From Ceratotherium simum simum (taxonomy: Eukaryota; Chordata; Mammalia; Perissodactyla; Rhinocerotidae): a DNA stretch of 64,000 nucleotides. The first letter of the stretch is position 1; the number at the start of each line of letters is the position of its first letter. The stretch is from assembly GCF_000283155.1 (NCBI RefSeq), contig NW_004454178.1:28679622-28743621 (forward strand), written 5' to 3'. The notes under the pieces are model-generated. The model did no database searches, was not told where the DNA came from, and saw only the letters and a program-made list of their open reading frames with translations. The position numbers were made by a program, and so were the translations under genes. Of the stretch, positions 1 through 11,489 are shown one piece after another.

Positions 1-235
1 GGGGAGCTGCCCCCTGCCATTCCCCCGCACTGAACGTGGACACGGGCGGTCAGGAGCCCAGAGGCTCCCAAGTCCCCGCCGTCCTGTCCTCGTCCCTCCT
101 GGTGCACTGCGTACACCACCCTCTGGGGGCGGGCGGGGTCTCGTGAGAGACTGCGGGAGCAAGCTCTGCAAATTTCCAAACGCAGGGCTTTGCATTTCTG
201 CGGTGGCGACATCCAGCGTCGAGAGAGATGAAAGA
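1..235. other. CpG-rich, GC-rich window edge
   Basis: About 17 CpG dinucleotides fall in the first 240 bases, including a GC-box-like stretch near 126-137 (GGGGGCGGGCGGGG). Most of the neighbouring sequence is CpG-poor. This could be the end of a CpG island lying mainly outside the window, or simply a GC-rich patch. No exon or start site can be assigned from what is visible. Confidence 0.35.
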
Positions 236-1275
236 AGCATCTCAATGTGGAAATCAGAGGTGACTGCCACCCGGGGCAAACAGACCAGCACAGGGAGTGG
301 CTCTGGCCTGGCCTCTGTCCCCTCTCTGCCCTCGTGCAGACGACGCTCTCAGACGATTCCAGGGGCAGAGGCTGCCAAGTGATGGGGTGCTGGAGGGAGC
401 CCCCCGAGATGGTGTGTTCTCCAGAAACATGTCTCTTATCCTCGAGTCAGACGCTCAGAGCCGTCTGCCAGATGTGAAAACTTGTGGGGAACTGTCTCCT
501 GGTTGTGTCCGCATTATTTCCACACGAAAGGTTGGTAGTGGACTTGGGGTCATGTTGAGTCAGTGTCTGAGCCTCGTGTCCACTTGTGACACCCTAGGGG
601 ATTGGGAGCTGGAGGGAACACGGATTCTAACTCTGGCTCTATCAGTTCAAAACAGTCATGATTCCGGCAGCAGTTTTGCAAAAGGCCCACTTTTTGATTC
701 AAGTATCATTTTATTTCTACACCAATGGAATTATTAATGATCTGAGATTGAGATGGTTGTTGAGTTTTAAATTATCCTGGTTTACATGTGAGATGCACCT
801 GTATTATAGCTCCTCAAAAAGTCTGAAACTAGGAAAAAATATAGTGACATTGTTGTGTAGCATTTTAGAGTATACAAAATATTTTCTTAAACATTTCGTT
901 GATCAAAATGCCCTTATAAAATGGGTGAAAACACTGAGACTGAGGGACTTAGATGAACTGTGAGGGTTACAGTTGGAAACTAAATGAGGTTTTCTGGATG
1001 GGCCTAGCACACTAGTTCTTGTCTGGTAACCTGGGCTGGAGCCTTCAGTGTCCAGTGCTGCCTCTGACAGCCTTTTTTCTTCTTTTCTGTTTCCTCCAGG
1101 CCTAAAACCAAAGGATTGTTCTCAGTGAAATGTAACAGGCAGGTTGAGCAGGTGTAGTGTGTTCTTGGTGTGTTCCTACTGGACGTGGGGAGACTCCACG
1201 TGCCTGTAGGATTCCCGGTTGTCCATATGGAGCCAATGTGATGCGCCACTACACCCCAGAGCCTGGGTGTTTTTT
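236..1275. other. Unassigned intergenic sequence
   Basis: No gene or repeat family is recognised. The stretch passes from GC-rich (to about 600) into an AT-rich segment (about 650-960). Open frames are short, overlapping and without recognisable domains. Confidence 0.5.
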
Positions 1276-1514
1276 TAGAGGATGTTCTAGAATAAGGTTG
1301 AATTCTGGAGGACAGTCTAGAACAAAAGTTGACAGTAGAGGGCATTCTAGAACAAAAGGTCAGTTCTAGAGAGCATTCTAGAACAGGTTCAAGGCTAGAG
1401 GGTGTTCTAGAACAATGCTCAATTCTAGAAAATGTTCTAGACAAAATTCAATTCTAGAGGGTGATCTAGAACAAAGTTTGACACTAGAGGGTGTTCTAAA
1501 ACAAGGCTCAATTC
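1276..1514. repeat. Minisatellite, 8 units of 29-31 bp, with TTCTAGAA palindromes
   Basis: Eight tandem units start at 1276, 1306, 1336, 1367, 1396, 1426, 1455 and 1485. Each reads roughly TAGAGGGTGTTCTAGAACAA followed by a variable tail ending in AATTC or a variant. Units 1, 3, 4 and 5 keep the central palindrome TTCTAGAA, and another occurs at the unit 5/6 junction. Units 2, 6, 7 and 8 carry single changes in it. The array gives a long repetitive open frame on the minus strand, which is an artefact of the repeat. The palindrome equals the inverted nTTCnnGAAn core of heat-shock-factor sites; any function is inference. Confidence 0.9.
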
Positions 1515-3043
1515 TTGGGCTCAATCCACACCAAGAAGACTCACAGCTTTGACTGAAAAATACCTCCAGAAGTTTAAGGGGTTTCTAGACTCAATGCGTG
1601 GACCTGTTGCTCTCTGCTCTTTGGAAGTGACAATCAGCTGAGCAAGATGCCACACCTTCCAGAAGACACAGGACGTGCCTGCCACCTGGTGTAAACTCAC
1701 AGGTAAGTTCTTCCATTCCAGTGGATGTTTTCCCTGGGTGCTGCCTGGTTTGGGGCGCTACAGGAAGGTGGCAAGTTTCCTGTTGCTTTTGGGGCTCATA
1801 AAATACATTTATAAAACACTTGTTTCCTACATTGCCCTTAATTTGCTCGTCCCTCTGGGGGCCCTTCTCCTTTATTCTCTCACGTTATATTTTTCAGTTT
1901 CACTGTTTCCATTTTTTTGCTTTTCCTCAACTTTCTCATTGGCTCATTATTTCGTGTAAAGTGCACTCTGTCTTCTGTTTCATTCTTTTTTGTCGTTGCT
2001 GTTCGAGCATTTACTGAGAGTCCAACATAGCAGTCAGCATAACCAGAGGGTTATGATATCTTGGAAATCACCCCATTTGGGGTGTCTGCTCTGATGCATG
2101 AGTGATGAGAGGGTGCAGGATGTAATGTGGTCAGGATTTGTCCATCTCCAGAGCCCCTGCTGGCTAGGACAGAGCCAGGATGATGGGTACAGGGGCAGCT
2201 GTGCTCGAGGTGGACTGTGGACTTAGACTGGAATTATGGAAAAATTAAAGTTATGGCAGAAAATCCATCCTGCACGGAAGAAGCCAAACTGTATTCCTGA
2301 AGTAAATGACCCTTCCGTGGTCCACTAGCCATTTTGATTCACCACAATCTGGTCCCCTGCCCGAGGGCGAGTGACTGCCTGCCCCGTTTGTTCCTGGTCC
2401 CATCACAGATCCACCTTGAATATGCACATTGGTCTACAATTGAGATCCTCGTGGAGGATCATGCAAGAGAGGAAGGAAAACCCTCTTTGCCCAGTCTCCC
2501 CAGGACTCGTCTCACAGTCCCCCGACCATGGTGACCATGAAAATGGTTTTCTCAAACAACCATCCTTTGATTTGTTTTCAGCAATGCTATTTAATCCATT
2601 GTGAAACGACACATGAAATGAAGACACGCCAAAAAGAAAAAGAGGCTTAAAAACGAGCAGCACTGGGTTTTGTGAATAATTTATGAGTTAACACAGTTTT
2701 ATTCATTATGTCTCCATTTTGCATAAAAATTTGGGGTTTTGGCTGACATTGCACATGTTGTCTTAATTCTTCCCTGTGATAAGTTCGCATGGCAGCTTCT
2801 CACCAGGGATCATTATGACAATGTTTTAGGATTATGGAGGATAGAAGGAAAAATGGAAACCAACCAGCTCCCTGATGGCACAAGCACCGTGATTAAACGC
2901 AAAAGAGGACATAGGACATTTCTCTGCAGAAAGGAATGGTCAGGAAAGCACATTGTTCCCTCTGCCTGGTCTCTGTCCCAAACACACAAGGTGGAGGGGA
3001 GGGGCTCCCGGTCTACCTTAGACAGCCATTGGCAATCGGGCTG
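1515..3043. other. Unassigned intergenic sequence
   Basis: No gene is recognised. The segment 1780-2020 is pyrimidine-rich and AT-rich; the rest is mixed composition. Short open frames overlap on both strands without recognisable domains. Confidence 0.5.
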
Positions 3044-3336
3044 TTTTTTTTTTGTGAGGAAGATCAGCCCTGAGCTAACATCCATGCTGATCCTCCTCTT
3101 TTTGCTGAGGAAGACCGGCTCTGAGCTAACATCTAATGCCAATCCTCCTCCTTTCTTTCCCCCAAAGCCCCAGTAGATAGTTGTACGTCATAGCTGCACA
3201 TCCTTCTAGTTGCTGTATGTAGGACGCGGCCTCAGCATGGCCAGAGAAGCAGTGCGTCGGTGCACGCCCAGGATCCGAACCTGGGCTGCCAGTAGTGGAG
3301 TGCGCGCAGTTAACCGCTAAGCCATGGGGCCAGCCC
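3044..3336 (-). mobile_element. ERE SINE (equine repetitive element), minus strand
   Basis: Read on the minus strand, the element starts with GGGCTGGCCCCATGGCTTAG at 3336 and ends in a T-run (A-tail on the minus strand) at 3044-3053. The tRNA-type A box TGGCTTAGCGG lies at 3314-3324 and the B box GGTTCGGATCC at 3271-3281, both on the minus strand. The 3' body contains two tandem versions of a module with GAGCTAACAT (about 3074 and 3122, read on the plus strand). GGCTG followed by a T-run occurs at both ends (about 3039 and 3340), a plausible short target-site duplication merging into the tail. The family is characteristic of perissodactyls. Confidence 0.93.
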
Positions 3337-6300
3337 TCAGGCTGTTTTTTGATATGCTTTGTGCAATTAAAGAGAATGCCTAATTTTTTGAGTTAGGTAT
3401 TCAAATTAGGAGAAAATGAGTCAGATACTGCAGAGTGGAAATCGATTCTGTATTAACCAGGTTTCCTTCCACAGCCTTTGGCGTTTGGTGGCTTCCCTGG
3501 GAGCTGGGTTGCAGTAGCAGTTAACAGTGATCGAGGGGCTTTAATGGGAAACAATTGCATTTTTACAAGGATCCCAGAGAGACAGGTATAAGTGAGGGGA
3601 GAGGTTAGAGCTAACAAATAGTCCTGATGAAGAGGAATACGTAAGGCGGGATGGTACTCCAATCTTTCGAGGTGGATTTGATGTCTAGTTATTCCCCAGT
3701 TACTGGTGCTAAGACTAATGAATACAGTGGACAGTAGAGGGAAAGTTCCTGCTCATTCCCAAACGTTGTCTGAGAGGAGGCAAAGACCCACCTCCGCCAG
3801 CCTGGTCCTCCCGCAGTTTCCCACCTCTCGGCTGCAGACGAAGCCAGCGCTCCCCGAGTTTGCCGATGATGTGGCTTTCCGTCCATTGCTCCTGGTTGGC
3901 AACAGTGTAGTAAATGGACTGATTTTTTGGTCTTTTGTAAAAACGTTGAGTTAAAGCTTCGGGAAAATGCAGTGAGTTCATTTCATAGATATTAACTGCA
4001 AAGCACAGGGTTTTGTTTTCAACACTTCCATTATTTGCTTCTCGGACACAGTCGGTCCACACGAGAAGTTTGTGTTGGGTGAGCGGACAGAAGTCCATCT
4101 CATCGCCCAGGGGATCCCTCCAAATCCTGGCCATCCCCTGAGCTTATCTGCAGCCTGCATCTGCCAGATTCACAAAACTGGCCCCGACAATCCCTGGAAC
4201 TGGGGGCTGGGCCTGATCCCTGCTCTTCTCGTGACAGATATAGAGTCACCCCTGTGAGCTGAGGATGAAAATGTCCGCAGCCCATAGTCCTGTCCACAGG
4301 CTCTGCTCGCTGCCTGGACTTCCTCCTTCCTCACAGAACCACCTTAAGTCATACCTGGGAGAGTTGCCGAAAATGGTGAATTCATCCCACCCCCCCACCC
4401 ACTGTGAGTAACAATCATGTAAGACCTTTGTACGGGACCAATTAAAAAATAACCTGAGTTATAGTTCAGAAAGGCTCACTGCGTGGAGGGGAGACTGAAT
4501 GTTGTGCTCATGATTTATTTAAGAATAAGTCTGCTCCCGCAAAATAACAATAACATCAGTTCTGCCTGTAAACCTAGACTGGATCCTGGAGGCAAGCAAT
4601 GACATTAAATGTGGTGTTTATCATTTACAGCTTTTTTTATTGAAGACGTTTTATATTGCATCTTAACACATCTATGGGCCCTCACATGCTTTTCGTCACT
4701 ATTATTTTGCCACTTTTTGACATCTGCACTGACAGATTGGGCATAATTTAAAATCCCTGATGATGTTTGTATTCTCTCCAGGTCCAGGTGGCCTCCTCGC
4801 CCATTTAGACAAATGGTTTCAGCCTGTTGCCGGTGGCTGGGGAGGGGATCGCCATTGGCGTGGCACACATTGGGGACAGTCTCAACCTGGCAGCGTGATC
4901 AACAGAGAAATTGGATAAATAGATGATCAGACACTCACCTGTGAGCCTCGAGGTCAGATGCAAGGAGTTAACCCCAGGAATCACCAGAGTGGACCTTGGC
5001 TGACTGGGCCGCAGGGCCGTAACGGCTGCTGCCGGGGACACTTGGACGAGCTTGTCTGTTGGGTTCATTTCTGGGTTTGCCCACCAGTAGGGGGGCAGCC
5101 ACTGCTGCACGAGGAGAACAATTTCCCCAGACAACCCCAGGGAGGTGCGTCTGAGCCTCACTTGATGGAAACAACGTAGAAAACATCCCGTAGGAGAGAA
5201 ATACGTCAAAATGACAATTCCTGGGAGAAGCAGAGAGCTGCAGAAATAAATTTCAAAATTGCAAATTCTTGAGAATTGGGCACAGTTTATTTTGTTCTGT
5301 CTGCTTTTTCCTTGTCAAGTCCACAGACCATATAAGCACATAATCTGAAAATCTGTCAGTGGAATTTAAAACGTTCTCTGTTTCTTCACTGGCCTAGTGC
5401 TCTGGACTAGTTTACATGCTTCTTTGGATGAAAAACAGTACGACCTGGTGCTGCTTGGGGTCTCGGTGAGAACCCTCTCAGGGTGGCCTGGGCTGGGCCA
5501 GCAGAAGCACCACAATGTGCCTAGAAACAGCAGAGGAGGTCCGGGCGTCCCCTCGTGGAGGGGCTGGGGGTGCAGACGGGAGAGGGCCCCCCAACAGGAG
5601 GCCCAGCCCTTGCAGGCTGTCTGCGTGACCTGGGTGATGGGAGCAATGACGGCAGAGCCTGGTGCATTCAGTGCTGGGGGTCAACATCACAGCCGCTGTG
5701 ACTCGTGCCCGGTGCCCTGGGAGGTGCGTCAGGTGCAAGGGACCTCACGTGTTCAAGGTGCCACCCGGAAAGCCCCAGATTCACGGAGTTAGGAAGACCC
5801 CCCAGGGCTTAGGGAGTGTGACATCGGGGGATGGGTGAGACAGGGAGAATGCAGGTGGATTGTCACAGCCTGTGGGGTCACCTGGCTATAAGTGCAGTGT
5901 GCAATCTGATAAAGATGCAGGCTGATCCAGCAGATCTGGCCCGTCTTTCTGGTGGAGGCACAAAGGTGACGTTAAAGGGGGTTTAATGTGGGTTAGTGGG
6001 GAAAGAAGGACATTTCCTGTGCAAACACGAGGAGCAGAGTCACAACAGGAGAACGAGAGGGACATGTTCCTGGATGAGCTGTCAGGCTGCCTGGAGCTGG
6101 GGCGACAGGTAACTCACGGGGGAGCAGTCAGATCATAAAAGGCCTGAAGAGCCCTGCAGTGGAGCCAGCGGGGGGCCTGCGGCTGAATGGAGGGAGGTCC
6201 CTGCTGGGCTCCCAGCAGAAATGGTGCTAAGGTGTCATCCACAGCGCGGTGGAGTGAGGGAGGCGGTGCATCTGTCCGGGACCAGGAGAAGCTGGGCTTG

Positions 6301-7617
6301 CTGAAACCGGAATTTGTAACCGGTTCCCTCCTTCGATCCAATCACCAGAAAATGGTGCCTGAGTTGGGGAATCCATAGCTGTGAGTTCTCCCGACATGCT
6401 CCCTGTCTTCTCAATCCTTTTGATTTTTCTTACTTTTTAACCCTCATTTTGTTTACTTTTATTCACTTAATCTTACTGTACTGGATGTATTTCTGAAAGT
6501 AGCTTGAAATCCATAATGACATGGGTTTTAAAGACATGAAAAGTATTTTAATTTACAGAGTAAAAACTGGAGTATTTGTATTTCCTCGGTGCAGGAGGAA
6601 TAAAAGGAGTACAGGTTGGAAACGGCTCAGACAGGAGGTGGTGATGTGGGAAGACCATCTAGAAGGAAGCCTGGCCCGTGACGCTGACAGCAGAGACGAG
6701 GGCGAGGACCGAGGGGGTCACCGTCAACTTCCCAGGGACGCGCCCCGCCTTCCCTGGAGTGACTATGGCTGGTGTCCATAGCCGTCCCTGCAGCCCCACA
6801 ACCAGGGGAGATGTGAGGGTTAGACAGGGGGCACATGCTCCCTCAATGTGGCCCCAAATGGATTCCAGGTATTAAGACATTGGGGTTGGTCTCTGCCTTC
6901 CTGTGACATCCTCGGGGTCCCCTGAGCTCCACCACACCTCACTGACTTGCCCACATGAGTGCCTCCATTCTTAATGGGGTGGGAACACACACAGGGAACT
7001 AACCTGCCCCACACTGTCGATCTTCACCCCATGTGTCCCTGTTGCCCCGAGTAGATGCAACCAGCACACGCAGCCCTCACTTGCAGCAGCAGATCTGTGC
7101 AGGTAACACTCTGCCCTGCCCGAGTTGAGGAGGGACCTTGCGAGGAGACAGCACCTCGGATGACCTCTGTGCCCTAACACCCCCTGACTGCTCCTTTTCA
7201 GCTCTGGGGAGCCGCTTGAAGGGATAATTTTTAAGTAAACAGAGGTAAGGCTTGCTGACACATCAGATATTGGGGAAGAAAGCAGGGAATACAACTGAGC
7301 ACAACTCCTCAATTTCTAGCCAGGGAAACCAGCAGGAAGACATGGGGACAGTGACAGAACTAGCTGGTTTTGAAGGACAGCACCTTTACAGAAAGAGGTA
7401 TAAGAAATTTAAGATGAAATGAGAACTTTCTGCTAGGAAAAAACACCTGAAGTGAAGCACTGTCGCTCATGGGAGGGTGAGAGGTAAGAGATGAGATGAG
7501 AAAATATAAACGGGCCGAGGGCTAAAGAGGGACTCACCAGAGCCTTGGAGAAGCAGAGGGCACAAGGTCAAGCAGATTAAATGGGACAAGCATGATGGAA
7601 GGACCAGAGGGAAGAAT
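3337..7617. other. Unassigned intergenic sequence
   Basis: No gene or clear transposon is recognised across this 4.3-kb stretch. GC-rich parts lie at about 4950-5180, 5440-5800 and 6600-7000. Many short frames overlap on both strands, but none shows a recognisable domain, codon bias or splice structure. 7400-7600 is purine-rich. Old repeats too decayed to recognise by eye may be present. Confidence 0.45.
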
Positions 7618-7632
7618 AGAAAATCTGGGGTT
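7618..7632. repeat. Target-site duplication, left copy (L1)
   Basis: AGAAAATCTGGGGTT here matches AGAAAATCTGTGGTT at 8991-9005 with one mismatch. The two copies flank the L1 body and its A-tail exactly, as expected for target-primed reverse transcription. Confidence 0.88.
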
Positions 7633-7634
7633 CA

Positions 7635-8744
7635 GAAATAAACCCACACATCTATGGACAGCTAATCTTTGACAAAGGAGCCAAGAACATACAATGGGGA
7701 AAAGAAAGTCTCTTCAACAAATGGTGTTGGGAAAACTGGATAGCCACATTTAAAAAAATGAAAGTAGACCCTTACCTTACACCATACACAAAAATTAACT
7801 CCAAATGGATTAAAGACTTGAATGTAAGACCTGAAACTGTGAAACTTCTAGAAGAAAACATAGGCAGTACGCTCTTCGACATCGGTCTTAGCAACATCTT
7901 TTCAAACACCGTGTCTGATCGGGCAAGAGAAACAATAGAAAAAATAAACAAATGGGACTACATCAAACTAAAAAGCTTCTGCACAGCAAAGGAAACCATC
8001 AACAAAACGAAAAGACAACCTAACAATTGGGAGAAGATATTTTCAAACCATACATCGGATAAGGGCTTAATCTCCAAAATATATAAAGAAGTCATGCATC
8101 TCAACAACAAAAAAACTACCAACCCAATTAAAAAATGGGCAAAAGACCTGAACAGACATTTCTCCAAAGAAGATATACAGATGGCCAACAGACACATGAA
8201 AAGATCTTCAAAATCACTAACTATCAGGGAAATGCAAATCAAAACTACAATGAGATATCACCTCACGCCTGTCAGAACGGCTATAATTAACAAGACAGGA
8301 AACAACATGTGTTGGAGAGGATGTGGAGAGAAGGGAACTCTCATACACGGCTGGTGGGAGTGCAAACTGGTGCAGCCACTATGGAAAACTGTATGGAGAT
8401 TCCTCAAAAAATCAAGGATAGAACTACCATATGATCCAGCTATTCCACTGCTGGGTATTTATCCAAAGGACTTGAAAACACCAATTTGTAAAGGTACATG
8501 CACCTCTGTGTTCATTGCAGCGTTATTCACAATAGCCAAGACTTGGAAGCAACCTAAGTGCCCATCAAGGGACGAATGGATAAAGAAGATATGGTATATA
8601 TACACAATGGAATACTACTCAGCCACAAGAAACGATGAAATCCAGCCATTTGTGACAACATGGATGGACATTGAGGGTATAATGCAAAGTGAAATAAGTC
8701 AGAGGGAGAAGGTCAAATACCATATGATTTCCTTCATTAAGTAG
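7635..8744 (+). pseudogene. L1 ORF2 C-terminal fragment (open frame, not functional)
   Basis: The frame runs without interruption from 7635 to the stop at 8742-8744; the first in-frame ATG is at 7758 and would give 328 residues. It matches the C-terminal end of LINE-1 ORF2p, which in full-length L1 encodes endonuclease and reverse transcriptase. Recognisable blocks are a segment near the start resembling the L1 motif around GKESLFNKW, the [14 protein letters not shown] region, the cysteine-containing segment CWRGCGEKG (residues about 188-196 counting from the ATG) and the terminal block with HTMEYYSA-like YTMEYYSA. The endonuclease and catalytic reverse-transcriptase motifs are upstream of the truncation and absent. 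The open frame reflects recent insertion, not selection. It is not a host gene. Confidence 0.9.
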
Positions 8745-8802
8745 TAGACAATAACAACAATAAACAAACACATAGGGACAGAGATTGGATTGGTGGTTGC
8801 CC

Positions 8803-8821
8803 GGGGGGGGGGGGAGGGGGG
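8803..8821 (+). repeat. G-run in L1 3' UTR (G-quadruplex candidate)
   Basis: Twelve G residues, one A and six more G residues follow one another. L1 3' UTRs of several mammals carry G-rich polypurine tracts capable of quadruplex formation, so this fits the element. The run length is likely to vary between individuals and to be hard to sequence accurately. Confidence 0.85.
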
Positions 8822-8990
8822 TGAAGGGGATGGTTTGGCACATGTGTGTGGTGATGGGTTGTAGTTAGTGTTTTGGTGGTGAACATGATGTAATCTGTGC
8901 AGAAGTGGAGGTGTAGTGATGTACACATTAAATTTTTACAATGTTGTAAACCAATGTTACTGCAATAAACAAAAAATTAAAAAAAAAAAA

Positions 8991-9005
8991 AGAAAATCTG
9001 TGGTT
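8991..9005. repeat. Target-site duplication, right copy (L1)
   Basis: AGAAAATCTGTGGTT follows the L1 A-tail directly and pairs with the copy at 7618-7632 (14 of 15 positions identical). Confidence 0.88.
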
Positions 9006-9644
9006 GTGGAACACTCAAGTCAGAGAGTAGAAGTAAAGGGTAAAATAATTAAACTGTAGATCTTTAACTGAGAATTGATTTTTCAATTAATTATGCTTCA
9101 ATTAGCATTAGAAAATGAAGAAAATGGAGAGAAAAAACAGGTAGGCCCCGATTGCACTAATACCGTCTGTGAATTGCCTCTCTGAGAGGACGCTCTTGGC
9201 GAGGGAGCGGGGGCATGGAGGTGGGGCGGGGCCAGGTGGGGCTGGGACGTGTGTGACTTTGGGTGAATTCAGGGGAACTCGAGGAGAGTGAAGGCAGACT
9301 TCTCGACTGAATGAAATGAACCGAGACTGTGAGTTCTGTCCTAATGAGGAGAAAGGGCTCCGGTTGAGAGGTGCTGGTGAGGACTGGGAGCAGGAGGGCT
9401 CTGCACTTCTCTCTATCTCCCTGAGGGTCCATCCCGCCACCCCAATTTCCCAGTGCTCTCAAACTGGCACCAGAAGTTAAGTTTGGGTCTCTAGAGTGTT
9501 AAAGAGGTGACTTAAAGCCAGAAAAGGAAAACTTCAGCACTCTCTTCTCATTTGGGATGTTCTGACTTGAAAAGTTCAGCAAAAATGGCTAAATGCAGAC
9601 TTTGGATTAGAATTTTCCTTTATGTGGTATGTAAATAAATAACA
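9006..9644. other. Unassigned intergenic sequence
   Basis: No gene is recognised. A short GC-rich part (about 9190-9260) has GGGGCGGGGCC. Frames on the minus strand here have no recognisable domain. Confidence 0.5.
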
Positions 9645-9910
9645 AGTTCTTTAAGCCCTAAATATGTGCCAGGAACTGCATTAAATGTTTTATATTCATT
9701 ATCTCATTTATTTTTTCATAATATTTCAATAATTTAAAAGAGTAAAATTAGTATCAATAGTAGCCATTATGTGTTGGAAATTGACAGTGAGACGGTGCTG
9801 CACCACGTTTTGCTTAGATAATCTCATGCATTTCTTACAGCAGTCATAGGAGACACATATTGTGTTTCATTTATTTTAAAGATGAAGAACAATGTTTTTG
9901 CTAAGCAAAT
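9645..9910 (-). mobile_element. MIR-like SINE remnants, minus strand
   Basis: The phrases AATATGTGCCAGGAACTGCA (about 9661) and ATTCATTATCTCATTTA (about 9695) match the reverse complement of the MIR tail region. A second similar stretch, with TAATCTCATGCATTTCTTAC near 9820, suggests two fragments or a duplicated one. It is strongly diverged, consistent with an ancient insertion. Confidence 0.5.
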
Positions 9911-10227
9911 CAATTCTGTAAATATATGTATTTAAGGTAATGATAGAATAGACTGCTTCAAACTCTTTAGAAACTATTATTTGTCAAAAAAATTTACCAA
10001 GATAATTTCAAATTTTAGTGGAGCAATTAAGAACTCCCAAACTATTTTGAAAGTGGAAAACTTTTTTTTATTCTTACCATGTTTAATTTTTCACTTTCCT
10101 CTTTCTTTCTGCTGGAGAAACATTTAGCCGATAGTTACGAGGAGGGTTAACTTGTCAGGAGAGGGTGAAAAATCTCACCTTCCTTGATGTTTGTCAAAGA
10201 GAAGTTCAACTAGCATGGAGACACCGT
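9911..10227. other. Unassigned AT-rich sequence
   Basis: AT-rich sequence without recognisable gene or repeat. Confidence 0.5.
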
Positions 10228-10354
10228 GATGGTGGGCTGTGGGCATCTGCATACGGCTGTGCAGGCGGACACTAGGATGATGGGCTGTGGGTGTCTGTGC
10301 AGGTGAACAGCAGGATGGTGGGTGTGGATGGCTGCAGATGGCCATGCAGGTCAC
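10228..10354. repeat. Degenerate tandem repeat, 3 imperfect units
   Basis: Three related units begin at 10228, 10276 and 10314, each opening with GATGGTGGG or GATGATGGG and continuing with GCTGTGGG-like and GTGCAGG-like phrases. Spacing is uneven (48 and 38 bp), so this is an old, eroded minisatellite. Confidence 0.6.
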
Positions 10355-11489
10355 AACTGCTCCTCCAGATTCCAGCTCTGAGGGAACTTCCCAAACCTCT
10401 CCATGTCCAGCTGACCACGGAGAGTAGTGAGCTCCTGAGAGGACCACAGCCTTCCCACAGACAGAATCTGCCGAAACCACGTCGTCTGGCTCCCATTTGA
10501 TGACGTCTCTCCACGGTGCAGACACTTGGAAGCCAAAGGGCCCCTGGACTCAGTGCTTTAGGGCAGGAGGAGCCCACACCCCCAGTCCAGTTTTCCCTGA
10601 TCGTTCATCACTCTGCTGGGGTCAGCAGTCTGGTATCTCCCTCCTGTTACCCTACGTGCTCAAATGCAGCATGGGTTCATTTCTTTATAGAAAGACAAAG
10701 TCTAGATTTTATGATCTTTAAACTAGACTATTCTGCAGATAATTTGAATACATTTACTGTAATTAGAATTTCAAATTAGTAATAACTGTTTCTGGGAAGT
10801 GTGAATTTTCTACAGTGTAAAAGAGTCTAGGTATTAATGTGAGAAAAAGTTTTCAAAGCATTGGTTTCAGAATTGATTGAAATTATATTTTACTGAAAGG
10901 ACTTGTGTGACATTGAAAGTCTGGTAACCAATGGTCTGTGTTTGGTGTGGTTATACTTTCTGTTTCTGAGTGTGTTATTTAGAGATGGTAAATATTTTTG
11001 CACTGCTTGCCCTAGAAATCCAATAGGAAAGCTGTCATGATGGAGACTATTGATCCAGCCCCCTGGAGGCCAGCGGGTACGGCAAGTCACACAGACCTGA
11101 AGACATGTTTCCAATTTACCAGCTGGCAGCAAACACAGGAAGCCCAGAAACCAGCCATGGTAATTCAAACAGCAGTAAAAGACACATAATGAATATTAAA
11201 TAAAAATAAGAGAAAGACAAACACATGTCAAATGAATCTTTATCATGCACAGACATCACCCCCTCAAAGCACTGGGCCATGAAAAAGGCCCAGAATTAAT
11301 GAAAATGTCAGCCTCTTATTCATACAGGGAATTACTGAGTTACCTTCAGAACTATGTGATATTTAAACTAGAAAATAAATATAATTTTTGAGAAATAACA
11401 ATAATGTGCCACAGTTGGTGAGGGAATTGCATATTGACAGGTCTAAATGAATAAGGTGCTACCTTCTTGGAGTCTTTTCACTAAATGCT
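10355..11489. other. Unassigned intergenic sequence
   Basis: No gene recognised. From about 10680 to 11480 the sequence is AT-rich and non-repetitive by eye. Confidence 0.5.

Larger units (their letters stand above)
7633..8990 (+). mobile_element. LINE-1, 5'-truncated, relatively young copy
   Basis: The element enters within ORF2 at 7633, runs through the ORF2 stop codon at 8742-8744, has a 3' UTR with a long G-run (8803-8821), and ends in an A-rich tail at about 8971-8990. A 15-bp target-site duplication with one mismatch flanks it. The ORF2 frame is open from the truncation point to its normal end, with no frameshift or premature stop. This, together with the clear duplication and tail, points to a much younger insertion than the other L1 fragments in the window. 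It lacks ORF1, the endonuclease and the reverse-transcriptase catalytic core, so it cannot move on its own. Confidence 0.95.

Noticed and set aside
1004..1444. Minus-strand frame of 146 codons with repeated CSRTPS-like units
   Set aside because: It runs across the minisatellite and is a product of its near-30-bp period; it opens at a TTG.
5079..5101. CTCF-like sequence CCACCAGTAGGGGGGCAGCC
   Set aside because: One extra G breaks the spacing between the two halves of the motif.
7758..8744. Treating the 328-codon frame as a host gene
   Set aside because: Its sequence follows the L1 ORF2 C-terminus to the normal stop and lies inside an L1 bounded by target duplications.
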